64,000 bases of DNA, from NCBI GenBank assembly GCA_015350385.1, contig WNKI01000001.1, positions 3,250,895 to 3,314,894 of the forward strand, in the 5' to 3' direction. The notes below the pieces were generated by a model that was given only the letters and a program-made list of their open reading frames with translations, made no database searches and was not told the origin of the DNA. The first letter of the stretch is position 1, and the number at the start of each line of letters is the position of its first letter. Origin of the DNA: Aculops lycopersici. Taxonomy: Eukaryota; Arthropoda; Arachnida; Trombidiformes; Eriophyidae. Both the position numbers and the translations under genes were made by a program. Positions 10,834-20,800 of this stretch are shown piece after piece.

Positions 10834-11754
10834 AAATTTCTCTTCCACCCCCTACCTGTTACAACTGCTGAAGCTGCCAGGAGTCTTTTCCTTTGTGTTG
10901 TAGCAGTTGATATTGTTTCATCATCGCGCAGTTGTTTTAGTTGCTGCTGCCCCGGAAGTTGCTGTTCATATAGTTCGTGTCCCTCATCACGCCAACACTC
11001 CATGGTGAGAGGTTTACGTCGATTTGGAAAACTCCTTAGGTCGGACGCCTCAAAGGCAATCTGACAAAGATAACTGTTGTTGTTCACAATAGATTGGAAT
11101 CACTGGCCTTAGTGGTTGAGGGTAAAGACGTTCATGACGCAAGTAGTAAACTTAGAGAGCCTGGAGAGTCAGGTGCAATGATCACTGCTCGAGACGATCT
11201 ATCTGACTGCAGGCTGATATGTCGGTGAGAAATGCCCTCAATCAGACACGCAATTAGTAGTTTTTACAAAAGAGCAAACATTAGATGGAGGCTATTTATT
11301 TATTATTATTCAATTTATTTAGATGTATTCTGATATTGAGAAGAAAACTTTCAACAGAACGTTGATGGAAGCGGTAAGTACACATAGCCAAACATCCGTA
11401 AAGTTTTCTAGCGCGACAATCAACAGGTGGAGTTGATTTAATCACGGGATGGGTCAATGCTAGATGGATTGAGAAACAAGATGAATTGATTGTTGAACGT
11501 AAATCTATCATTATATTCGTAACATGAATCTAAGCATGATTGACTAATCGCCATTACAAGAAGTTTCGCAAACAGTCTAGCGACGCGATAATGATATGCA
11601 AACAGTTGCAATCAAACGCTACAGACGTTGTTATGGAACGAAGCTGCCATCAATGCACTAACAGTGTGACGGTTTTCTAGCATCGATTGCATTGTTGGTC
11701 AATAGATGATGACAACCCATCTGATTAATTCTTTTTGGTTATCTTTGTGATTGG
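10834..11754. other. Intergenic region, about 0.9 kb
   Basis: Nothing firm is seen. Two minus-strand open frames (about 10830-11087 and 11296-11511) were examined. The first has an ATG in good context (CACCATGG) and a GGTAGG donor-like end; the second ends at a TAA overlapping an AATAAA. Neither has a signal peptide, a domain or a convincing partner exon. Confidence 0.35.
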
Positions 11755-11763
11755 TATATAAAG
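11755..11763 (+). promoter_or_regulatory. TATA box for the 71-aa secreted peptide gene
   Basis: TATATAAAG lies about 30 bp before the likely transcription start near 11785-11790 (CATTCATCAACTAACTC). It is 136 bp upstream of the ATG at 11899. Position and sequence are typical of a strongly expressed, tissue-specific arthropod gene. Confidence 0.7.
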
Positions 11764-11898
11764 GGTTGGATCTGGGGTTGACATTATCATTCATCAACTA
11801 ACTCGAGCATTAACAAAAAACAAGGGTATTTAAAAATAATCGCCTTTACTTGACTCAATATCAACACACAAATAAAATCAATCAATATAGTCGACAAA

Positions 11899-12114
11899 AT
11901 GGCATCATCGAGCTTCAAGTCGGTCCTGTTTGTGGCTATTATTGCTCTAGTCCTCTGCCAACTCTGCTGCCAAGTGGAATCTTGCCGGAACAAAACCGAA
12001 TTAGCTAGGCAAAAAGTTCTCAACTTACTAAGACTCTACCCAAACATCGCCTACGAGATCACATCAACCACTGCATCAAGCTCATCCACCACAGTCTCTC
12101 CTCCTCGTAGATAG
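11899..12114 (+). CDS. Small secreted peptide of the LLRLYP family, short form
   Basis: This 71-residue precursor has a clear signal peptide (hydrophobic core about residues 8-24), with cleavage probably before Cys29. The mature part starts with Cys, followed exactly 14 residues later (counting the Cys) by LLRLYP, then NIAYEITST and a short Ser/Thr tail ending PPRR. The same Cys-14-LLRLYP arrangement occurs in the minus-strand gene at 13402-14004. A TATA box (11755) and an AATAAA (12268) frame a compact intronless transcription unit. I know no named family with this motif, and the function is unknown. The single mature Cys could support dimerisation. The dibasic C-terminus (RR) could be a processing site, but there is no amidation glycine. 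The signal peptide, shared motif and complete transcription signals make the gene itself convincing. Confidence 0.8.
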   Translation: MASSSFKSVLFVAIIALVLCQLCCQVESCRNKTELARQKVLNLLRLYPNIAYEITSTTASSSSTTVSPPRR

Positions 12115-12549
12115 GTATTTCAATTAAACCTATGCAGATGGCAACTAGGACGCTCCCATTTTTATACTCTGTACTGCACTTGGAGTAGTCGAGTGATGAA
12201 AAATCTTTCAAGCATTCACCATACGTAGCTAGGAGGGGAAGGTGTTTTGATTAAAAAATCTTTTATCAATAAAAACGTCATAAAAATTTGAATAGATATC
12301 TTTGAAAGTTTTGTTTCGTTTTGTTATCGTCATTCTATAGGCATCATGACGACTAGGCAACCAAAACACGCGTCATAGGAAGATTATTTTTAGCCATCTG
12401 ATCCCTTGTTATTCTTGTGTTGGTGCCACTCACGTGGATAAACTGAAGAATCGACTCAGACGTAACTGTTGAGATCAGGAAATAATCACTTAGGAGAAGA
12501 TAGATATATTCTAGAGAGTCAAGAGAGAATCCCAATAGCGAAAACAACA
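12115..12549. other. Intergenic spacer, 435 bp
   Basis: It contains the 3' UTR of the 71-aa peptide gene up to about 12290 and the promoter and 5' UTR of the 209-aa secreted protein. No clear TATA box was found for the latter, and there is no other coding signal. Confidence 0.4.
12268..12273 (+). terminator. Poly(A) signal AATAAA of the 71-aa peptide gene
   Basis: A canonical AATAAA lies 154 bp after the stop codon at 12114. It is the first on this strand after the gene. Confidence 0.6.
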
Positions 12550-13179
12550 ATGACCAACGAAAAAATTGCAACGGCCTTGATTGTGCTCCTTGCTGTTGCA
12601 GGTGGTTTGCGAGCAAATCCCATTGAGGAGTTAGACGGGCATGTTAAGCTTGAAACGATTGATGAAAGAACTTGGGCCATTGCCAACGCGTTAGGTGAAG
12701 GATTACGGGAGAGTTGCGATGGATCCAATTCGATTGATAATCCAATGACTGTACAAGATTTCGCCTCAAAGTTGAGTCAGGAGGACTCGGAGGAGTATGA
12801 TTGCGCCACGAGTATGATTAGAAGAGGACGTGAGCCAATTTTGTCAATGATTATGCAAGCCGAAGACAATGACCAAAACTCGAAGGATGAGGTTGGTTTT
12901 TATAAACAAGTTAGCGATCATAAACTGCACTCCAAAGGTCACAGACTAGTAGTGTATTTGGTCTACGATTCGATTGAAGCTTGCCAGAGTTACATATCTG
13001 AATCGAGTAAAAACACCGGCGAGCAAGACAGGGATGCGAAGTTCCTGTTGGCCTTGAATGCTTGCAAACTTTTGGTTAAGAATGGAGTTGGCACTCAAGC
13101 CATGCAAACTGTTAGTAAGATTGCGGCCAATAAATACAGGGATGCAACCAGGGCTCGAGAATCGTTTCCGGTTGATTGA
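12550..13179 (+). CDS. Secreted four-cysteine protein of unknown function, 209 aa
   Basis: The first ATG in the frame is at 12550 (MTNEKIATALIVLLAVAGGL), with a classical signal peptide probably cleaved after Ala22. The mature protein is acidic and predicted largely helical. It has four cysteines at residues 56, 85, 145 and 172, enough for two disulfides, and no membrane segment. The wide Cys spacing argues against a knottin-like toxin. I do not recognise the family. The gene is intronless and ends with an AATAAA 49 bp after the stop. It sits between the two LLRLYP peptide genes and converges with the second. That neighbourhood suggests a locus of secreted, perhaps salivary or haemolymph, proteins, but this is inference from position only. 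Confidence 0.75.
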   Translation: MTNEKIATALIVLLAVAGGLRANPIEELDGHVKLETIDERTWAIANALGEGLRESCDGSNSIDNPMTVQDFASKLSQEDSEEYDCATSMIRRGREPILSMIMQAEDNDQNSKDEVGFYKQVSDHKLHSKGHRLVVYLVYDSIEACQSYISESSKNTGEQDRDAKFLLALNACKLLVKNGVGTQAMQTVSKIAANKYRDATRARESFPVD

Positions 13180-13227
13180 TAATCGCTTTTAGCCGCTTGG
13201 CTCGATGCAGAAAGTGAAGGCTTAAAA

Positions 13228-13233
13228 AATAAA
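13228..13233 (+). terminator. Poly(A) signal AATAAA of the 209-aa secreted protein gene
   Basis: AATAAA lies 49 bp after the stop at 13179. It is 48 bp from the poly(A) signal of the convergent gene, so the two 3' ends nearly meet. Confidence 0.65.
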
Positions 13234-13280
13234 AGTTCAAGGAAATCCTCGAGCTTCGAATTTGAATTTCTTTCCACTGG

Positions 13281-13286
13281 TTTATT
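13281..13286 (-). terminator. Poly(A) signal of the repeat-bearing LLRLYP gene
   Basis: TTTATT on the plus strand reads AATAAA on the minus strand, about 115 bp downstream of the stop codon of the gene at 13402-14004. Confidence 0.6.
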
Positions 13287-13401
13287 CTGGTTGGCGTGAT
13301 TTCATATTTGCGAAGGGTATCGTATTGCCAGGGAAGAGGATTGCAGTACGTTCCTCCTCACCTAGCTATAGTTATGCTTTTCATCAATTTTTAGCTAAAG
13401 C

Positions 13402-14004
13402 TTACCATAGTCTATTAAATGGATCAATACGTCGGATTGTATCCAGACCATTGGCTTGGATGAAACCCCGGCTGCTGATTGGCATATTGCCTTGGTCATT
13501 GGTTGGTCTATTGCCTCGGTTGTTGTCGGGTAAGTTGCCTTGGTTAAAATCCTGGTTGTTGAATGGTGTATTACCTCGGTTGAGGTCCCGGTTGTTGTCG
13601 GGTAAATTACCCCGGTTAAAATCCTGGTTGTTGAATGGTGTATTACCTCGGTTGAGGTCCCGGTTGTTGTCGGGTAGATTGCCCCGGTTGAAATCCTGGT
13701 TGTTTGTTGGTAGATTGCCTCGATTGAAATCCTGGTTGTTTATTGGTAGCTTGCCTCGGTTGAGGTCCTGGTTGTTTATTGGTAAATTGCCTCGGTTAAG
13801 ACCTTGATTGAATCTCTGGTTGTTGCCTTGATTCTGGTTTTCCTGAATCGTGCTTTGCAACTCGTTGGTAAGGTCGGGGTATAATCTAAGCAAGCTCTTG
13901 ATCTTGGCTAGAGCTGCACTTCTAGATGGAGGACAAGCGTCGCCCGTGATGGCAATGGACAAGACGGCTAGCGCCAAGATTACTGCCAGGTATTGGGACT
14001 TCAT
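13402..14004 (-). CDS. Secreted LLRLYP-family protein with 12-residue tandem repeats
   Basis: The precursor has 200 residues starting at the ATG at 14004 (MKSQYLAVILALAVLSIAI), with a signal peptide ending near Ala23. The mature part starts CPPSRSAALAKIKS and continues LLRLYPDLTNELQST, aligning without gaps to the plus-strand 71-aa peptide: same Cys-to-motif distance and same E and ST positions after it. A repeat region of about eight 12-residue units follows, consensus QDFNRGNLPxNN, with Asp/Phe/Asn/Gly/Pro periodicity. A unique tail ends in FNRLW. Two adjacent 72-bp DNA units (13519-13590 and 13591-13662) are nearly identical, showing recent tandem duplication. A TATA box lies at 14092-14100 on this strand. 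The regular hydrophilic repeat suggests an extracellular structural or adhesive polymer, or a multi-peptide precursor. No function is known. Confidence 0.8.
   Translation of the reverse strand: MKSQYLAVILALAVLSIAITGDACPPSRSAALAKIKSLLRLYPDLTNELQSTIQENQNQGNNQRFNQGLNRGNLPINNQDLNRGKLPINNQDFNRGNLPTNNQDFNRGNLPDNNRDLNRGNTPFNNQDFNRGNLPDNNRDLNRGNTPFNNQDFNQGNLPDNNRGNRPTNDQGNMPISSRGFIQANGLDTIRRIDPFNRLW
13437..13820 (-). repeat. Coding tandem repeat, 36-bp unit with 72-bp higher-order copies
   Basis: The repeat domain of the LLRLYP-family protein consists of 36-bp units coding for QDFNRGNLPxNN-type dodecapeptides. Two 72-bp dimers starting at 13519 and 13591 are almost identical, and a third, partial copy follows. 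Such arrays often vary in copy number between individuals. Confidence 0.85.
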
Positions 14005-14091
14005 TGTTCTTGTGTATTTTTGCGAGATTTTCTTCAATATAATATTCAACTTGACTTACAGAAAGCGATAAACTTTCGCAATCAACTCGGT

Positions 14092-14100
14092 CTTTTTATA
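14092..14100 (-). promoter_or_regulatory. TATA box of the repeat-bearing LLRLYP gene
   Basis: Read on the minus strand this is TATAAAAAG, 88 bp upstream of the ATG at 14004. It mirrors the TATA promoter of the paralogous plus-strand gene. Confidence 0.65.
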
Positions 14101-14523
14101 TCAGTTTAGGCATTTCGGACAGAGACACACTCTAGTAGTAGGAAAGCAAGAAGTTGGATCATCGCGCTAACTACCTGATTACACAGTACCATCGATTCGA
14201 TCAGTATACTTATCTCAACAAACATACTTTGCGGTTACATTGTAGTTGATGGAACAAATAGCAACGCGAAAGTTGTCTGTTGCGTCAGAAGACCACCAGC
14301 CTAGTAACATGTGACCACCTAATTAACTATGCGTGCCCGACTCATCCGGTTTCAGAAGTCGACTTAACTAACGGTGAGTCTCGACAAGTGGTCTTCAGTT
14401 TGAATACAATTAAACTCTCTCCCTCCAATAATCGAGAATGATTCATAAATTGATGGAGGGTATTTTTCGCATTAACTAATTGAATAGATTGTAGGTTGGA
14501 ATGCTGACTGTTTGATAGAAAAA

Positions 14524-14562
<39 letters not shown>

Positions 14563-14745
14563 ATTGATCATCAATTGCCTAGTAGTATTAGTTTACATTA
14601 GTTAAATTACATTAGGTGACGTAAAACGAACAGACGTCTGTCCGCGCCAATTACGTCTTGGCCAGCGAGTGGTGGTAATCCAGTCACCTGTTACTAGAGT
14701 CTAGCAAGGTCAGCTTGTTATTGTATTTATATATCATTCGATTGT
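14101..14745. other. Intergenic region with (CT)n microsatellite
   Basis: It holds the upstream part of the LLRLYP-repeat gene and the 3' UTR of the acyltransferase gene. A (CT)n tract covers about 14528-14561. TTTATT at 14560-14565 reads AATAAA on the minus strand and is a plausible poly(A) signal for the acyltransferase. No gene is seen. Confidence 0.45.
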
Positions 14746-17700
14746 CTACTGCTCTAGATTTACTTGTCTAGTCTGTGATTGCGATACTCTTTTCCACCTA
14801 CCATTTGTTGAATAGAAATGATTGTTATCGTGGTTGCTGTTGTTGTTCACTGTATTTAGGTTCACTTTGCTGTCGAATGTTGCCTGTTTGCCCGTAAGTC
14901 TTTGCCTCGTTTCACTGAGTTCCCCGCCCTCCTCATTGAAATCCTGTTGATGGTTTGAGTCATGATGATGCTTGAGAGAGTCTTCAATCGAGGAGCTATT
15001 GTCATCGTCTCTATGGCCCGAGCGCACAAATGTCAAAGTGATTAATTTGTTGATTGGCGACTCGTATAATATATATATAAAGTATGAAATTAGAGTTGAG
15101 ATCAAAAAGGCGGCGCTAAACTCGCGCAATACGTTTGTCCAATTGGGATCGAGTAGTCCCTCTTGGCGCGACTTGAGTAAAAATAAAATAATTTCATAAT
15201 GGATTAGATAGGAGGCGAAACAGAGTTTGCCCATACAGTGCCATAGATTGTGCGACATCAACCTAACAACCACCGATTGATTCTTGAGGTCTGTGACGAG
15301 CCGAAGTAGGAAGATTGTGTTGATTATGGACCAGATTGGCTTGATGGTTGCATTACTAAGCACAAAAATAGTCATATCCGCCTCCTCGTTTCCGGCATCC
15401 ATCGGGCTGTCCGTGAATCTTCCGACTGCCGGTAGGATAAATATAAATACATGCAGGAAGAGGACGAGCTTGAAGGCGATTCCGCGCATGTACCAGGGCC
15501 ACACGCGGATTGAGCCAACGTCGTACAGGTAGAGCATGTGGCCGCCTAGGATTCCAATGGCCACGGGTCCAATGCGATTCCAAGCGGTGTTGTAAAACTC
15601 TGCAGCAAAGCGTGAGATCAGGGGATAGACATGAAGTCTGATTTTGGCCATGTCGCTTGTCTTGACGGCTGTTTGAGTTGCCAACATTTTGGACATGTTT
15701 GCCGTCGACACAATTACCGCTAAAATTAGCGCCATATAGCCAAATCTTTTGTATCTAAAAATTAAATATATAATTGGTGGCACAACGAGCGAGTATTGCG
15801 AGTCCACAATGATGGACCAAGCGGGCAAAATGCACAATGGTTGCATGGTGCCCCAATTGCCGATGTACAGTAGAGATTTCCACCAATGATCATTGATACA
15901 CAGGCCCTTGTTCGATTGATCGTCAGTTCCATAGTCCCAAATTGGCCCTTCGCTCAGGTAAACGACAATTGTCTTTGAGAACCAAAAAACAAGCAGATAA
16001 ACTGGCGACAGTCTCAATAGTCTCAAGAAACTGATATAAATCCAAACTATTGGGTTGGAAAAGTTGCGCTTGTTGAATCGCTTGAAGATGAAGTAGGCGG
16101 TGAGCATGCCGCTAATTATGAAGAAGGTGTCCACAAAGTTGAATAATCCAATGAGAGCTCGTGGCGGTAGCTCATTTGATAGCTCAATTGTATGGATGAT
16201 ATTAGACAAGTGTTGCATGTGAATGAAAACAATGTGGCCAAAGATGACCAAAATGCAACAAAGACACTTGATTGCATCCAGAGCATTCAAATTAACTCGT
16301 AATTTTTTGTTTGCATCCGGAGCGCGCAACATGGCAGGTGGTTGCTGGAACTCGCGAAGATTCTCCATAATTGATAGGGACTTGAGAAATTTGATTGCCA
16401 CCGGAGATTCATTTAACCAACTTGTTAGTGAGGAGCTACTTGTTTTGCACGAGCTTGCCGTTGATTGGTGATCGGCGTCAGGTACCAGGAGGTCGACTTG
16501 GGCAACTTGGTTGTGGTGGTTGAGCGCTGAGTCAATGTTATTTTGATCCATCACACTTCCATTCGGTGACCAAACACCTGTTTTAATCATCAACAATTGG
16601 GCGCCATTTGAGATCAACTCCTTCACTGGATTGTTGCTATTTAGTTCATTGTCAATTTCAGTCGCTTTTATGCTTGTGGTCAGCGGCAAAGAGGACGATA
16701 GATTGCTGCCAATAACCTGGTTGCTATTATGCAACTCGGCGGCGGCTAATAAATTTTGCTCCTGGACACATTGAGTCAGGTCTAAATCGCGTTGGATTTG
16801 CTCGGATTTTAGTATGTTCCTGATGTCCTTTTGGTGGCGCTTGTAGCAAGAATAAATGGAAGTTGCGCCGAGCAACATAATGAGCCAAGTGGCGCACAAG
16901 CCCAAAAAGATTCTCGAGGACAATTTGAGTCTTCTAATGGGACTTTTCTCGTCAGGTAAACAGTACATATCATTCAAGACAATCCTGGACTTCATGTATT
17001 CAGGTAGATTAAAGCGCATTAATCGCTCAATTTGAGCCTTATGCTCGCGAATGGATAAAGTTTCGCAAGTTTCCGGTATACACAGGCCGACTTTGTATGA
17101 GATTTTGGGCACATAATCGTCATTTTGAGGCCAATCAATTTCTCTAACTTTTCCAATGCAGTACCTGGATTTAAGTAAGTTTTTCGCATTCAAATCCTTG
17201 GTTTGCTTTGTTGTTGCTGCTACTGTAGGAGTAGTGGTTGTTGTTGTCCCTGAGGCAAGAGTTCTATTAAACTCGCGCTCATAGGCATCCATGTCGATGA
17301 GATTGCGCTTGCATTCATAGTAGGAGCCGAGCCAGTAGCCGTGGCCAAGGTAGGTGCTCGCTTCCGGTTTGCCATAGGAGTCAACAAGTTGCATCAAATT
17401 GACATGCTGCTCACCTGGGGACCACAAATTTTTGGAATCGTTCAATTGGCGCTCAAGCCAATCCAAGTGTTTCGAGCACAAGCTTGCATTTGCCGCTGAT
17501 CTCGCAGAGAGTCTCAAGTCCTCCTCGCTGGAGTAGTGCCAGTAGTCAGATTGATAGTAATTTGCAAAGTCAAATGCTTTCAACAGGTGGTAGTTGCGAC
17601 TTGAGGCTGTCTCTTGGGATCTGTAACTCTCACTCGGCACATAGATACTCTCGAAGTCCATATAATCGCGCGGCTCTATTACCTGGCCCGAGGTTTTGTT

Positions 17701-17841
17701 GATTAAATAGGGAAAGGTTTTGTTCAAATCTAGAACTGGATTTATGGCTTGAGTGGTGATTGTAAGTGTTGATACGATAATGGTTGCAATGATGGCGACG
17801 AGAGTCGCCATCGCTTGACATCGCAGTCTGGTGGTCTTCAT
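14746..17841 (-). CDS. Nose resistant to fluoxetine (NRF-6)-like membrane acyltransferase, intronless
   Basis: A member of the NRF-6/NDG-4 family, multi-pass proteins with an extracellular NRF domain fused to an acyltransferase-3 domain; C. elegans members act in lipid and drug transport in gut and hypodermis. The 1031-residue protein starts MKTTRLRCQAMATLVAIIAT with a signal peptide. The NRF domain occupies about 110-300, with the cysteines of SLCSKHLDWLERQL, YYECKRNL, RYCIGKVREIDW and LCIPETCETL. After a first membrane segment (about 308-330) and a low-complexity linker, the acyltransferase part starts near 515 (LNALDAIKCLCCILVIFGHI, including the conserved His). It continues through FFIISGMLTAYFIF and some ten membrane helices to about 945. 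The C-terminal tail is hydrophilic and Asn/His-rich. The absence of introns is unusual for the family. The substrate is unknown. Confidence 0.92.
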   Translation of the reverse strand: MKTTRLRCQAMATLVAIIATIIVSTLTITTQAINPVLDLNKTFPYLINKTSGQVIEPRDYMDFESIYVPSESYRSQETASSRNYHLLKAFDFANYYQSDYWHYSSEEDLRLSARSAANASLCSKHLDWLERQLNDSKNLWSPGEQHVNLMQLVDSYGKPEASTYLGHGYWLGSYYECKRNLIDMDAYEREFNRTLASGTTTTTTPTVAATTKQTKDLNAKNLLKSRYCIGKVREIDWPQNDDYVPKISYKVGLCIPETCETLSIREHKAQIERLMRFNLPEYMKSRIVLNDMYCLPDEKSPIRRLKLSSRIFLGLCATWLIMLLGATSIYSCYKRHQKDIRNILKSEQIQRDLDLTQCVQEQNLLAAAELHNSNQVIGSNLSSSLPLTTSIKATEIDNELNSNNPVKELISNGAQLLMIKTGVWSPNGSVMDQNNIDSALNHHNQVAQVDLLVPDADHQSTASSCKTSSSSLTSWLNESPVAIKFLKSLSIMENLREFQQPPAMLRAPDANKKLRVNLNALDAIKCLCCILVIFGHIVFIHMQHLSNIIHTIELSNELPPRALIGLFNFVDTFFIISGMLTAYFIFKRFNKRNFSNPIVWIYISFLRLLRLSPVYLLVFWFSKTIVVYLSEGPIWDYGTDDQSNKGLCINDHWWKSLLYIGNWGTMQPLCILPAWSIIVDSQYSLVVPPIIYLIFRYKRFGYMALILAVIVSTANMSKMLATQTAVKTSDMAKIRLHVYPLISRFAAEFYNTAWNRIGPVAIGILGGHMLYLYDVGSIRVWPWYMRGIAFKLVLFLHVFIFILPAVGRFTDSPMDAGNEEADMTIFVLSNATIKPIWSIINTIFLLRLVTDLKNQSVVVRLMSHNLWHCMGKLCFASYLIHYEIILFLLKSRQEGLLDPNWTNVLREFSAAFLISTLISYFIYILYESPINKLITLTFVRSGHRDDDNSSSIEDSLKHHHDSNHQQDFNEEGGELSETRQRLTGKQATFDSKVNLNTVNNNSNHDNNHFYSTNGRWKRVSQSQTRQVNLEQ

Positions 17842-20800
17842 GATTAAGTTTTAGTTTCTCTTCCGGTTGTGAAAGACTAGACTTGATTCTTCTCTTCTCT
17901 CCTATCCTATTTTACTCTTGAATTCTCTATCCCTCTGCTTCTTCTCACGAAACAAATTTTGAATCAACTTTCTCACTCTAACTATCTATTTGACTTGCTG
18001 CAAAGGCGATTCAAACCACTTGTTGCTCTTATTGCTTACGTCGAGTTCTAGACTGTTGGTTCAGCTCACAGTTCACTTGCACCAATCGCTGAACTTTCTC
18101 GTCGCTTTCAATGGTCAACAGGCAGCAAGCTAGAGCTCGCTTTTCCGCTTGAATGTCTCTTGTTGGTCTCGGAAATCGAACTAACGTAAGCTCTTGTTGA
18201 TGCTTGAGTGTTATCGCTCACTTATACTCTTTCAAATGGCACTTGTTGATGTTTACTGTGATGATGATTGATTAGTGCCGCCGCCGCCGCCAACAACACT
18301 AATCTTATCACAAAATGATGATATTTAATGATGATGTTGTCTCCCTTTCTCTCTTTCGCTTGCACTTTTAAGAATTGGCAAGCTGGCCAACAGTTTGGTA
18401 TTTGAAGTGCAACTACACGAAGACAACAACAACAACCAGAGACAGCAACAATGCTAAAAACTCAGCCACAGCTATGTGAGTCACTGAGCGACTGATTGAC
18501 TCGCACACAAATGTCCAATAGTTGGCCTGGAGACTTGAGGCGAGATATTCGAATGGTCACCTGTTGCTGTGCGTCTGGTTACGTGTCTATCGCAAACGCT
18601 GTAAATGTATGCTGCAAATTATTGATCGGCCAAGATTGGCACCCAGCACCAGCAACGCAACCAGGTAAAGGTAAGTGGCACTAGACTCAGCGAGCAATCG
18701 GGCGAGTGAGCAAAATGTTATTGTAGTCCGCAGGGCGACGTTATTATTATATCAACCTGAGACTTACACTTGAAAATGTTGCGCACTTGAAGCTTGCCGA
18801 GTAACGTCAAGAGGATTGATAGTTCTTGGTTCGCCTTGCTTTTCTATTCGTTTCAATGTTGTTGACTTGCACCCCGTTGCGTAATATGCAACTGCCTCTA
18901 CAATGGGTGAACTTGAGCCTGTAGCTATTAATGCTGATATCTTATGTTTCTGCTGCTATTTTCGAGAGTAAGTCTACGGAAAACTTCAACAACTTGCTAC
19001 ACTTTCTCACTTGAACTCTAGTTGCCACTTCAAAAATTCCCCTTAGTTGGCTTGTTAAATCAAGTAGTAGCCCTCTACCTCGCTGTATCCTATTAGAATC
19101 AATCAAGTTGAGTAAAATTATCAGTTCTCAATGTTGCCACCAAAAGCGCCAACGACTTTTCCGCTCTGGCAACTGGCTAAATGGACGCCGTTTGCGTATG
19201 TTGCGTGCGCTAAGAGTTAAATTTCAACCTGTTGCCTCTTGGTTGCCCTCAACATGTGGCTATGCTGTTGCTGCTGCTGCTGCTATGCTGTGAGTTTTTT
19301 CTGAGTTAGCTCTAGTTTTAATCACTCAATCACTAAATCGATGAATGCGGACTCAGGACTAACTAGCGCGCAAATTTCCACCTTGAATTTGTATAACTAA
19401 CTACTGAGGTAACTCTTGAAAGCAACCCCTCCACTGCTAATGCTGCGACTGCCGCTGAGTTGTTGAACTGGACTACCTGTTGCTGGTCTAATACTAACCG
19501 ACTAACTAGTCTTATATTAACACTCTCAAAATCTATCAGCTTAAAGTTGGAAAGTCGCTTGAAATGTTCTAAGTTAGTCTCAAGTGGCTCAACTGTGCGA
19601 TTGTCTTGTGTCTCTGTCTCTTTAATATACCTTCAGTTGATTCTCGAGGCGAATGGTTCATTCAATTGATTCTTGCGTTTGAAGTCTCCTCTCTCTCTGT
19701 TTCCCACTTCCTTTATTATCTGTGTTGTGTGTTGATATAATCACAGGACTGGTTTACCTCTAAGCAACTCGATGATTTGTTTACTCGCTAGTTGCTTTAG
19801 GCATCTAGCAAAATGATTGATACATCACCAAGAATATACCGTATCAAATTGATGCCTTGTAGCGCCGGTTACAATAGAGTGCTCTGCAAATCAGTGCATC
19901 GCAAACGATCTCGCCAAACTAACAATGGGCAAAACCAATAGACAGCTCAAATGTTCCAGATTTAACCAGAATATGAGGACAAGATAAAACCAGTTACTCG
20001 ATGGCCAGGCAAGTTTGCCACGGAGTGCTGGCCAAATGGACCAGAGGAGATTCTTCTCGTGGATGGTTGGTTAAGAAAGTTAAGTGGCGCTTCGAGTCGC
20101 GCGCACCTAATCTTTTCTCTAACCTCGATGCTCATTTGCCTTAGGCTCTTGTTCACATAAACTTCATTTGTCTATCTGCGCCTCGCTCGCTTCATTTGAC
20201 ATTTAATTGACTGCCCCGTAAGACTGTGCTCCAGGTTGCCAGCAGGTTTGCTCTCGAAATTTTTCCCCATTTTTTCTGGCTGATTAATCTGCAAGTCGCC
20301 TGCAGGTAACGGGATACAGTGCCACCTGCAGGTATGCGATCATCCCTAAATTCATCCCGTAATTTTTTACCTGCAGGTAACCGGAATTGTGTGTGGGGGC
20401 GAGGAGATTTTTGCCAAGACCTGCGGACCAACCGGAGTCACAGCCCAAGTGCCGCGGACCGCAGTAGCATTCTGTGCGTGTAATCAGAGGCGGTGAGTGA
20501 ATAAAGTGGCCACTAAGAGTGATTAGAGTGAGCAAGGGCTGTTTATTTGTCGAGCTTACTAGATATGAAGTTCGATTTGCGCCCGCCAGTTGGCGCAACC
20601 TGCAAACCAAATCTCTCCACGAAACCCGAACACAACATCGACGGCGACGGCTCATTTGTTACAAAAAGCTCACAGGCAATTAACTCTCTTGTTCGCGGTC
20701 GGTATTGTCTCTTGTTGTTGCTCATTCGCTCGCTTGCTCGCCGCCTTCACTCCTCCTCCTATCCAAACACTTGATTTAGGGCTCCGTAATGGCAATCGCG

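Noticed and set aside
10830..11087. Minus-strand frame with CACCATGG start and GGTAGG donor-like end
   Set aside because: No homology, no partner exon in phase; the only nearby acceptor would leave an intron under 40 bp and lead to an early stop.
11296..11511. Minus-strand frame with several Cys and an overlapping AATAAA
   Set aside because: Suggestive of a small-peptide last exon, but no signal-peptide exon upstream and no family match.
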